This document shows positions 10,114-22,300 of a stretch of 64,000 nucleotides of DNA, piece after piece. The notes under the pieces are model-generated. The model saw only the letters and a program-made list of their open reading frames with translations. It did not search any database and was not told the origin of the DNA. Position 1 is the first letter of the stretch. Every line of letters begins with the position of its first letter. A program made the translations under genes and the position numbers. Origin of the DNA: Ectocarpus siliculosus (taxonomy: Eukaryota; Sar; Phaeophyceae; Ectocarpales; Ectocarpaceae); assembly GCA_000310025.1 (NCBI GenBank), contig FN649740.1, positions 5,680,121-5,744,120 on the forward strand. Reading direction: 5' to 3'.

Positions 10114-13100
10114 ATGCGCTTGCACCACGGCGTGGTGTTTTTCCTAGCGGGGGCAGGGGCCGTAGACGAGGCAATATTCACGGCGAGAAGTTACGACGGC
10201 ACTGGAAACAATGAAGACAATCCTACTTGGGGCGCTGCAGGGACAACCCAGGTGCGGCGACAATCAACAACAATGCGTCCATAACCTACCACATTTGCCC
10301 CTTGTTATCGCATGTCTATCCTAGAGTTGCACATTGCAGGGATCGATGATCATCGTGCTCCTCCTCGAGAGGAACATTACCAGAGGTTGGGGTTTGTCAA
10401 CCCTGTTTCCGAATCTAGCCAAGTCATGGTCCTTCTACCTACCCACCTCGCGTTCGGCTGCACCTGCCTTCTCTTGAAATTTCCCCGCGGCCTATTTTGC
10501 AGATCCGTGCGGAAGCTACTGATTTATATGCGGACGCTGCATTCACCCCGCTGGAGGAATTTAGGCCGACTGCGAGGCAAGTACGGCCGTAAGAGTATTT
10601 TGTTTCATGTGAGGTGTCATGCCAAGAACCAGTTGTTTCTAACTTTGGTTTGTTGGCCCTACCCTAACTCGGCGTTCGGTTTGGAAGGCGTCGTGGCATT
10701 TCTCCGCTATTTGCACCTCACCCAACCATTACCACCCCTTCTCTGCTCCACCCACCACTTTTGTCCCACAACCGCTGACAGGGAGCTGATGACGGATGTA
10801 TTTCTGTCGTCTCCACCATCCGTTTCTGACATGAACGCGGTTGCCATCGCTTGGGGACAGCTGCTGCTTCTCGATTTGTCCTACACCGTCGACAACAGCT
10901 CGGAACCCTTCGATATCGCTTGCGATGACGGAGGGGGCTCCGTCGATGTTTGGTGCCCTCTGGGGGAGGCATCTGATCCAATCCCTTTTTTCAGATCCGA
11001 AGCTACGGTGACTGATTCTGTGCGAAACCCGATCAATTATGCGTCCTCGTTTATCGACCTGGACTTCGTCTATGGAAGGAGCGAGGACGCTGCCGATGCA
11101 CTTCGTACCTTTGAAGACGGAATGCTGAGTATGGCAGATGACAACATGCCCATCAAGAACGACGACGGGACTTGGTTGGTAGGTTGACCAGGCCCGTGTA
11201 CTAGTAGAAGTCTCGAACAGCAGTGTCGAGCGCGCTGCAGAAGATTATCCAAGTCGCCAGAACCAACATGGCCTATGCGTCGTGTCTGCGACGAGGAACG
11301 AAATACATCGGCGCTGCGGTGAATAAGACGTACCGACGTTATTCTATTGCCGGGGGCCATCCACCGATAATTTGCTAGCCAGCTACCCCCTCTATTGACC
11401 GCCAAGTGTTCTTCATCTTGCCGCTACCACCTTGTCACCGACGGTAGATCGCGGATCAACGTACGGCGAGATTTCCACTGACGTTCGCTCTTCACGTCGT
11501 TCTCCTTCTCGAGCACAACCGCTGCTGCGTTGACGTCGCGCCCGGCGAGAACTACACGGGCGATGAGGTTAGTCCTGCTAGAGACAGCCTCTTCTGAGGA
11601 ACCATGCGGTCGTCCGAGTGACATGTGATTGCTTGTTTGCCGCGGTGTGATAGAGCGCCGTCATGTTGGCTTTGAGCCTGGATAGGGCGGTTGTCTGTGA
11701 AGCAATTGGTGCCACGGCGATTTTTTCCGAGAAAGTGGTGTGATGTGAGTTGCCTTACCCACCCCTCCCTCCATTCCTAACAGCAACTATTGTCAACAGT
11801 GGCGGTGGTCAGTTGTTCCTTGTGGTCGTATCAGATGATGTGGCCATGCCCCACTGACGAATCGTGTCGATGACAACATTGGAAAGCCCATAGTACGTTT
11901 TCGACGAAGACCGCCAGATAGAGTAGCAACTGTACGACCCAGCAAGCCCCCGTCTGAAATCGCCAGTATTGCGGTTGAATGCTGAGTATTGCCCCTTAAA
12001 CAAAGCCCACGAACACTTTGCAAAAAGAACCGCTGATTCCTCTCTTTCAGAGTTTCGTTCGCAGTACCAGGTAGGACGAACCCTCTTGTACGCACACAAC
12101 GATCCCCTTTTGGGCCATGCAGGATATTTACCAGGCTTGTCGAGGCTGGACCATTGCAACATTCCAGCACATAACTGAAGACGAGCTTATGATTCTACTC
12201 ATGGGAAGAAGCATCGGCGATTGGACCGTGTACCAAGATGACGATGACGGCGGCAGACGAAGACTATCCCCAGAACAGCGGAGGGAGCTGTTGTTCACTT
12301 TCGACTACTACAACGACACCGTGGACCCGTCCGCCGACGTCTTCGTGACGGTGGCCATGACCGCCGCGTTCGAGTCGGCGCTGCCTTCTACCCTCCGCAT
12401 TGTGAGCGAGGGGTATGTTGCCACTGACTACGACCACCTTGAGCTCACCGTTGCGGCGGAAGATATCACGGGCCTGTTCGAGCACAGCGCGATCGGGGAC
12501 ATTCTGCGTGGGGCGGTTTTGTCGCCTGCGATGGCGGTGGGGGCGCACTACGCTTCGGCGGTGTCGAACGCCTCGCCGCTGTTCAAACTCCCTGTGGACA
12601 TGGTGCAGCGGGGCCGTGATCATGGGGTGCCATCGTACAACGACGTCCGGGGGGTGAGTCCTAATTTTGCTCAAAACGTTTGTGAGGCACCGGTCCCACC
12701 AACCTCGCCGTTTGCAACAGCCAAGGTGAGGGTGAAGAGTGAGCGCTCGGTCGTACCCGTCCGTCCGTGGGATCTTGACTATCCCCTGTGTCGAGGACCT
12801 GACTACCACACAAAGGGCAGAATGGCTCGCGCATCGACCGGGGGGAAACGTTGTAGTGCAAACCCAAGTCGTCAGTGCCGCAAAGAAGCCCTCCCACCCA
12901 AAACACGTGTTCCCTGTAGTACTGCGGGGGGAAATGACTTTTTCGGAACACTTGCTGTCGGCGTTCGCGCGCGCCACAACAGGCGTATGGTCTTCCGGAA
13001 GCCACGGACTTTTCAGATGTATCGTCGGATGGAGACGTGGTGCAACTCCTAGATGCTGCGTACGGTGGAGAAATCGACAACCTCGACGCGTGCACAGGAG

Positions 13101-13399
13101 CCTTGGCGGAGGATAAGGAGGCGAGCCTAGGTGGTATATTCGGCTACCTGCTGCATACCGCATGGGTGGACCAGTTATACAGATCTCTCTTCGGGGACCG
13201 GTACCACCACCTTCACTCGAGGCCGATCGAGAACGTGTCACTCGTGTCTATCTCGCAGCTACTCAACCGCACGCTCGGCTTGACCGCCTTGCCGGAGTCG
13301 GGGTTCACGGTGCCGGAAGTCACTGTTTGCACCGGGCAATGCGAAGCCACGGGTACATCGGGGGTCTCGTTGGCTGAGCGCTACGGCATATCGTGGGAG
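10114..13399 (+). CDS. Exons 1-6: signal peptide and animal-type haem peroxidase domain (residues 1 to about 545)
   Basis: Family landmarks in order: YDGTGNNEDNPTWGAAGT (about 28-44), AWGQ (94-97), EPFDI, IPFFRS, SFIDLDFVYG (calcium loop), EHNR (225-228), DIYQACR (244-250) and QRGRDHGVPSYND. Against myeloperoxidase numbering, Asp94 and distal His95 become Leu100 and Leu101; Glu242 and Met243 become Arg211 and Phe212; the proximal ligand His336 becomes Glu327; Asn421 is also lost. Arg239 (Arg208) and the Asp96 and loop calcium ligands remain. The fold looks complete but haem binding and classical peroxidase activity are unlikely. It would lie outside the cytosol after signal cleavage. It passes without a linker into the DOMON domain (YGISWE, then VEDETLL). 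Confidence 0.85.
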
Positions 13400-16300
13400 G
13401 TACGCGACGTCGTGGCCGGGGCTTCACCTTTATGTGTCGACCACCCATACTTGACCAGAGTACCTTATGATGATGGGGATGGTTACGCAGAGGAAATTCT
13501 CCGCCATTTTTTGGCAAGCTGTCGTCATCGTCGCGAAAGGGGTTCACCTGTTTCCTGTTCGTCGGTTGCTTTACAGTGTACTTTCCAGCGGATTTTCTCC
13601 AGGTTGCTAAGAAGCGTCAGTCATAGCGAATGAGGAGCTCTGGGCGCGACTCCCTCGGCCATGTACCGCTTGAAACCCTCATCCTTGTACAGGTGGAAGA
13701 TGAAACACTACTGATTTCTTTGAGTGTCCTGGGCATCGGCGACAGCGGGATGATAGGAATCGGCTTTGGAGGCTTGTCCATGACGGACGCCCAGGTGGGA
13801 GAAGCAGGCTGCAACATACATGTCGATAATGTCTGAACATAAGTCGCTGCCATCATCCCCCCCCTCACCCCGTTGAGCTGCTCGCCCCGTCCTCCCCGTA
13901 ATCGTGCCGGGATATCGTCAAAGCTTTGAAAGGGTACCTCGGCCAATGTGTCTGTTCTTCAGAGGGAACCTATTTTCATGTCACAACCGAACGAGGCGTT
14001 TGTCAGTGTTGAGATCAGCACATGTCGTTGCCGTTGTGTTTCATGTCGTGGCTGAAAATCAGTGCTGTGCAATGAAGTCGACTGCAGGGATTGACAGAAA
14101 TTCTGCGCAAATAGGTTTGTTTTCCAAGCGGGAGGGCATTTTTTCCCGTCCGGGATGTACACGGATGTTTGATGCTCCCCGTTTTGTCGGTGTGTCGTGG
14201 AGGCAAGCCAAACCTACCCACATGTCGTGCGACGTGCCTCCCCAAAACGGCCAGGTCAACCCTGGTTTCGACATGAATACCGTAATTGTCCGTGTTATGG
14301 CACCGAAATGCGATAGTTTTTTAAATTATTCCCATTTTGGTTTTAATAGCACCCCGGTGCCATAATGCCGATGGGTGCCATACCAGCGATACCTGTGCGG
14401 AAATGGAATTATTTAGTTCTAGATTTCCAACGCACCCCCGGTGTGATGACACCCATGGGTGCGATACGGAAAAAATCACGTGAGTGGCCATTTCACGGTG
14501 CTGAGTGAACGCACCCCGGTGCGATGACATCGATAGGTGCGATACTCAAGAAACGAGTACAGCCGTTTCCTGGTACGAGTACCAAAATTTTGCGTGTTAC
14601 GGTACTTAACAAATATCAAGCGGCTGATGCGAGTTTGGGGTAGTAGCATGTGCCAAATATAACAGACGCTGTGGGGAAATTATTGCGGTACGGTATCGTT
14701 TTTCTTTCAACCTCTTTGTTGGTCGCAAGCCCCTCATTTTTTGGCTGATGCTTCCATCTGTCTTTGTCTGCCTCAAGGAGCACGGTACCGGTACAATTGT
14801 AGTGCCGTTTACAAACTCCTTCTTGTTTGGTTGGTTGGAGGTGCGGGATGTGTTCTGTGTGCTTGGCTGAGTGAGTGAGTGCATTCGATGTACGGATAAC
14901 CGTAGAAAAAAACATGAATCATTTCTACCGCACACCTCGACGGATACATACATACATGCATGGCGCCCCAATTTTTACCTATCGGACCCTCTCAGCCGTT
15001 CGCTACATGCAGTTCGACACGTGGCCTGGTACCTTTCGGAAGCACACAAATATACGTCCTAAGCAGATTTTATTTCGTTGATATCGCACCGGGTGCGTTA
15101 CACAGACACCGGTGCGGAAATGCAATCATATCACGCAGTTCTCGATATTTTTGCGCCCCCCGGTGCCATAACGCCGATGGGTGGAAAATCAACGATGGGT
15201 CCCATAACACGCACACGGCATTGTCTGGTCATTACGTCGGTGTTTGCGATTTTTCCGACAACGGACTTTCGTCTCTTTGACGACCGTACACTCAATCGTA
15301 CTCCGTGCACGATGGGAAATAGCCTGAAGTACGAAGTCATCAATCAGGTTGTCTACCAGCGCGCGGCAGCTCTCTAATCACGTCTTGCAGCATCCTGTTC
15401 AACACAATAGTCTACTTGCCGCCGCCTGCTCCGCTAACGCTCACCACTGGTGTGTTGATGCATATGGTGCCCTCCAAAGGATTTCATTATCTGTGAGGTC
15501 TTCTCAACGGGCGGTGCCGAATGCACTGACCGGTCTCCCACTGGAGGGCGATCGGAGCCGCAGCCGGACACTTTTCAATTGGGCCTCGAAGTTACCAATG
15601 TAACGACGGGGGGAGGCTGGACTACAGTGAAGTTCTCGAGGGAACGGGCGACGCTGGATGCAGAAGACTACGACCTCTTTGAGGTGGGTACTACACCTGC
15701 TGTGCGTTTTATCCTTTGTGTTGACGCGCCCGTTGATGACCGTCTTGTCTGTTGGGGAGTTCGTAACGCGGGTTCCGGTATTCCCTACCTACCGCCAGTG
15801 ATGCGGCCGCTGTGAATACATCGCCGATGTAAGGAAGAGCGTGCCCGGCCTATGTCAACCTGCATGCATGAACGTTTTGATGTCAGTACAAACGAGATCC
15901 GTTTTGCGGCATGCATGTCGCCCCGCATGCTGTATGTTCGTCGCTTATAGGATATCGAAAACGAAGCAGACACCCTCGTCATCTACTCGTTCAAGAAGGG
16001 AGAGGGCGTGGGCCAACATCCCAACACCAATCGTGGAGCGGCCACGATAAACTTCGTCACGGGAGACGTAGACACTCAGTGCGACGGCGAGACCAGCTTC
16101 GTTTCGTTGCACGGCGCGCTGATGCTTATCGCGTGGATGATCATCGCACCGTGGGGTATCTACTACGCGAGGTGAGCTGTATCGATACGATTTACCTGCC
16201 TTTGATTTTGTGGTAGTCACTGTCTGAGGCCAGATCGCGACCTGAAAGCATGCCATAGCATCCAAATCTTCCCGTTCTCGTAGCTGGCTAGGTGAACTGC

Positions 16301-19300
16301 AACATCACCTTTCCAGCCGGGAGTGGGCAGTATTGGGTGACTGGGCAAGACAACTCAGGTCGAACACATTTATAGCTTGCATATTAGGGACTGACCCGCC
16401 ATACAACATATGCACCACTTACCCAATCATGGCGTGTTTCCCCGGCGTACCGATCGCTCAGCTGTAGTTGTATCGCGCGTGCTCTCGAACTGAAAACCAC
16501 GGGGGGCGGTTGCCTCACGCACAACTATTTTCACTGAGACCACTCTTGTCCGAATGTTATTCATCATGCCGTACACATCATCCCAGGTACCGCAAGGGCG
16601 ACGCGATTAAGTGGGCTGGACGTGAGTGGTACGAGATGCACGAGGAAATCATGATCGTTGCCTCCGAAGCCGTGCTCCCCCTCGGGATCACCGCAGTGTT
16701 TGCTTCAAGGGGCAGGACCTCGGAAGCACACGCACGCTGGGGGTACTACATGATCGCCGCGGTAGCAATGCAGATCTTTACGGGCTGGATGAGGACCAAG
16801 GGGTTAGAGGCCAAACACTCGAACTTTTCTCTCTTCCACAGGGTGAGATGAACACGACATGGCGGTTGTACGCAAGGCGTGTGCACAATTTTGGTTCAAC
16901 GCGTCGAGCCTGATGCGATTGCGCACACCAACAACGTCGAGGCTATTCTGCTGCGTAGTTAGATCGACTCGGACTAGTCGGGTACCTTGTTGGAGGAGAA
17001 TCTGTCAAGTTTCTGGCAGCCGCCGTACGGTTCGACTGATGCTTTTGCTAGTCAGATCGGCCTTGCTGCAGTGCTTGAAGATACGCCCTTTTCTTCTGAA
17101 TACCACACCAAGGCTAGGCAACGTTAGACACGTTGGAGGGCATTGGCAACAAGTCGAAACTTCTCCTTACTAACTTGCACAGTTCAACAAGTTCTTCCAC
17201 ATCTGGGCTGGACGGTTCGCATACGCAGCCGGCGTGGTGCAGTGCTACCGAGGGCTGGAGCTCGTGTCCTCGGACGATGAGCTCATTTTCTCAGCAGGCG
17301 ATGGCCTTGACTTGCAGGTGAAGCCATGGGAGCGACTCGTCAACCGCCGTCACCAACAGTGCAAGACGCCCTCCTTGTACCTGCAGTGAAATACCTGCGG
17401 CGACTTTGGGTGTTCCCAGAATGCCGGGGTATGCTCCAATGGTATTCTAGGGTGTGTGGGACAACTTGTGTCGTTGAGAGGTACTGCGATTACGTACAAG
17501 AGCAAAGGACATGGCAGCGACCTCGTTCGCTGGAAATATTCACCTGCTTCAGTATCGTAGAAGCGTGTCAAGCACATTTTTGTTTGCCTTTTTGGCATTC
17601 ATGGATATTGTAACAATCTCCTATCGGATCATGCTGGTGGGGTCACAAGCACTTTCAACTTCACTCAACTCCTGCTGAAGTTCTGTTGCCCCTGATTCGA
17701 CCGTCTAACAGCTCGGCAGCTTCGGTTGGGTCAAGGACATCTTGTTCCCAGCCTGGTTTGCGCTCATCGCGGGCAGCTTTCTTATCCTAGAGACACAAAA
17801 GCAGTACCACCGGTTCTTCAAGAAGGGAGCTGCTAACGTGTGTGGCGTTGTGTCCATTGTCAACGAGCTGCACGACACATCTATTCGCAACAATGGTGGC
17901 CGGCTAATTCCGAGGACTTTAGACCTGCCAATATACAGCATATCGGCGTTCAATGACAAGGTGAGCGATGACGATGGAAGTGTGACGTGCGGTTGTATTG
18001 GGAGGCGTGCTTCGAATCGCTGGGTGTATGATTCGAAGAGTTGGTTTGATTCCGATGAACATGTTGAGACATCGACAATGGTAACAAGTTTGCGAAGAAG
18101 GGTTTCACAGTGCGCCCGGCTATAACAAGGGCCGTACGTGGGGATATTTATCGCGGTGTCGCGTGTCGTGCCCTACCAAAATTGTTTCGGTGTATGTCGC
18201 GACGCAATGAACCTCAAGAGCGAAACCCATCCCATCGTTCCAAACAAGATGGTAGAAAGCCCCTTGACCAATGCTACCCACAGCATGCTTGTCTTTGAGC
18301 TTTCGAGACGCGCAATGACTTGAAACGATCCCATCGTCCAGTATCGAAACTTTCCTTAGGGATTTCATACGGACCCCAGCTCTACCACTACATACCCTGT
18401 GTGGTGCACATATCTCTTGGAGCCCGAAGCCCACCTGCCTTCGTGACCACCTCTTTCCGGCCAGGTGCTGAGCGGCCAGACCTGGTTGATGGTGGATGAG
18501 GCAGTTCTGGATGTGTCCGACTTCGCACAGAGGCACCCAGGGGGCAGGCGACTCATCCTGAACGCCCTGGGAACGGACGTTACACAGGAGCTGTTAGGAC
18601 AAGAGAACTCCGTGGGGCATGCCATGTCCTTCCCGCCCCACGTGCACACCGGGGTAAGTGAGCGCTTGACAAAGCCAGGGTACCCTGGTCTTGAATGTGC
18701 GTACAAGCTTAGCGTCAGGTGCGTCGTTGTGTTACCCCCCACCCAACAGCACCAGAAGATGCTGTACGTGGCGAAGCACTACGAACCGACTCGATCATTG
18801 CACCAAATGTCCACCAGAGCGTGAGACCAAGCCTATAGCAAAACATCCACCAAGCGACCACCTTCGCCTCCCTCTATCCCGGCAGTGATGTCTTGTTCAT
18901 GGCGCAAGGGGGTCGGATGCTGCGATATCTCTTGGACGAAGTAGAAGGTATTTTTGTCGCCAACCAAGAAGTGGGCCCTCTCGCTCACCTGTTTCGCCCA
19001 CACCTTGCCGTGCCTTCTGACCGGCAGAGTGCATGGCGAATCATTCGGTCGCTAGTAGTCGGCTACATCGAGGAGAAGGACGTCGGGGAACCTGCGGCAG
19101 CCCTGGAAGATCAACAGGAGCAGGAGGAGGCAGAAGAGAAAGTCGAACCCTCGACGGGAGATCCTGCCTGTTCTGGCACCAACAACCGCAAGATCCGTGT
19201 CGCGGGCAGGGCGGTAATGCTGACCAACCGGTTGGCCCTGGGCGACGACAATCTGGTAAGTCACGAATCTACGTTATGGATCGTTGATCATTGGACAGCA

Positions 19301-22300
19301 GAGACTGAGAAGTGCATATGGCCGACTCATGTCTCGGAAGATCTGCGTGTTTATCGTTTTCTATTATTGTGACTGGGATGTTGTGAGCCGACGGGAAGCT
19401 GAATACGCCCAGCCCATTGTTCACATTCCGTAGGTGCTTACGCGACAATTAAGTCTTATGGGTGAAAATCTAGGAAACGCGTATCGAAAACAGTTGTTGA
19501 CGTGTTTCTATTTCGACGACCAGTGCGTGAGGGGGGGGGCAGCAACTAGGTCCCTGTGACATATACTGGCAGACGCAGCTATCGCCCACGAATTGATGTT
19601 GATTTTTTCCAATAACACATGGAACGAACTAGTTATTTACCCGTTTGCACGCGGCCGACCCGGCCGTGGGGGTTGGCACGGAAACATGCTCTGCAACGTC
19701 TTTTCCAGGCAACCAAGGCGATGCGGCTGAACGACTTGGCGGCTATTCCGGCATGCATTCCCGCTCCAACCAGGCGCCCCACGAATTTGGTGGCGACGAG
19801 TAGCTCGGCAAGCCGCTTCGGCAACCAGCCCAAAGAGATCGACGCTGTAAGTCTCCCAGTCGCTCTTGTTTTCGGTTTCATTGACTGTAGTCGCACTCTG
19901 ATCCCTATCAAATGTAGGGCAGTCAAGGATGATGAATGGTGATGTAGTTGTACATTCAGATTGCCCCGCTGGTTCTGCGGCGGCTTCCCCCCCGACGTTT
20001 AGCCAACACATCGTGTGGAAAAATCCGCGTGGGAACACGCGGCGTTGCTCGAGAGAAACGCCCGCAGGTTATTTGCACCTGCCATTCAAGTTGAAGGCTG
20101 ACGTTACCCATGTGTTTTGTCTTTCATAACTGAAACGATTGTATTTGTAATGTTTCAAAGCCTCAGCGCGTCGATGACAAGGAAGGCGTTCTGGGAAGCA
20201 ACACGGACTTGTTCGAGCGGTTTCAAGTATGCCCCCTGCTCTTCCGAGAGAGGATGGGAGCCGCCAGTGCCGTGGGCCGTGGTCACTTGCCCAGCAAGCG
20301 CCCGGTCTACCGATACATTTTCTCGTGTCCCGCCAACGGACAAGCCCAGGTATGCACACCTTCGTTTCCCTTCAAGCGGACGTGCAGTCTTTTATGTTTA
20401 GCGTCCAAGCTCCCCTCCGGCATGCTTACTATACGAGGTCACGCCCGCCAAGGCAGAATTTGTTTCAGCCGCTCCCTGTGCCCTCTGAAGAGCCGACCCG
20501 CTAGCGCAAAGACGCTCGAAGGTACGGTCGTCGAGCCTGTCTATGGACAGATAATCGACAACAGTATGGAGAAATCGACTATAATATTAGGGTCTGTCGA
20601 ACGCATGCCTTTGAGTACGACACGCATGACATGTGTGGGGTCGGACTATCAAGTCCTGCCGTTTGCGAACCAAACGGCGTCGAATCCCATCAACATGTGA
20701 CAAAAAAAATGCGCTTTTCTCCATGGCCTTTTGCGCTGGTGTCGTTTTTTCTTGCAAGACATACGTATACGGTCTCTGATGCTCTCTTGCGCGGTATTCA
20801 TGTTGAGCATGCCCCTGGCCAAGAGAAAGTTCATGCACGGCTCAGGTGGTTTGGAAGCTTGCCTTCGGCGAAGTACATGTCGAATCAACACCCTTTGCCC
20901 CATTGTTTCCGGTGCAACAGGCACAGGCGGTTTCAGGAGTCTGCTATTTCAACATGCGCGCCCAGGAAGAGGGGAAGGTGAGAAATGGATTATCTCAGGA
21001 TGAAGCTCTGCAGCAGCACTCCCGTAGACCTGTACTGCTTTCGGATGAATTGTGGCAATATTGCTACTTGCACCGGCTAGCTGACCACACGATTGGAGAC
21101 GATGCCTTCAGTGCTGGCCTTATTTTTATATTTTCTTTGAGCTGCGTTCTGCGTCGCAAGGCAGCGATGCTAAACTTTGAAAGGTCAACAGTGTTCGGGT
21201 CCGTTCAACCGCAAGGCTGTCTGCCAAGAATGTTTCCCTGTTTGCCGTATGAATGCTCAAGACTCCGCTACGGATACTTGCCTCCACAAAGTTCTTCGAG
21301 CAACACATGAGTGCCACCCGTGTTACAGCGGGCAGTTGTGTACCACCATCCAGGAAACGATGAGGGTTGCCTGGCGTTTCCTGTGCGTGAAATATCAATG
21401 GAAGTTCCTCAATAACCAAGCATATTGTGGGTGGCCGGAGTTACGGACCAAGATAATCGATTTTGGTCGTTGGGGGCAGCCTCGTGTGATATGGAGAAAA
21501 TCACAGAGAGCTCCCGAAGTTGAAAGTAGACAAGCGGATTGACGACTGCATTTGCTGCATCAGTGAGTGAGGCATCCAGTTATTTTTTGCCCAAAAACAG
21601 CGAGTGGCGGAGCCCGAAGCTTCATGGAAGAATCTTCTTTGAACCGTGTTGTTCGAGCACTACAGTTACTTTCCTTCTTGGGTCCAAGCCCAACTGCCCG
21701 ATCGAGTATGTGTGATTCGCTTTCTATTCAGCGGCCTTGTCTTTGATCGAGTACAAGCAACTAACCAAGGTGTTGTTTACATCTCCGCAACAGGGTGTAG
21801 TACAGCGGGCGTACAATGCCTTTGCTGTCAGATTGCTGGACGTCGAGCCTCCCACACCAGGCGGAAGGGTGGCCTGGACCAAGGGCTTTGCCAAGCTGCC
21901 GAAGGTATGCACAAGCGAGACGAAATTACCATCATATTCGGGGTCGATGAAGCATCTCGCTCTTTGAGTGGTTCGGTAGAAGACCTGGACCTGAAGTTTG
22001 TTGCACAATCGATGGGCACGCCATGAACATCTGCACCGCAGGACAAGCGACGAAATGTGTGTCAATAAGCTCTCGACTTGTTTGAGCCCAGCATCGATAC
22101 CGAGGTTTAACGCGTGTTGCACTCGTGACGATTTCTCCTTTATTTGGAAGATTGTACCGGCGGGAGAGACTACGGAGGGCATACTGTGCATCGAGATGCG
22201 CATCAGGATGTACCACGACGGGGCCATGAGCAAACTGCTAGAAAAACTCTCACAGGTGAATGGGGTTCGCGCGAAGTTGTCTTTTTTTGCTGATAGTTTT

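Noticed and set aside
11511-11525. EHN histidine taken as the proximal haem ligand
   Set aside because: Counting along myeloperoxidase shows the proximal ligand lies about 80 residues later in the FRxGH motif; the EHN His is conserved but is not the ligand.
12264-13241. A 325-codon open frame on the - strand
   Set aside because: It is the shadow of GC-rich peroxidase exons 5 and 6, which have family motifs on the + strand.
18751-18824. Possible extra exon after the b5 core (starting HQKMLYVAK)
   Set aside because: It is not conserved as protein in copy 2, ends in a stop, and direct joining of exons 13 and 14 rebuilds the second haem ligand motif in phase.
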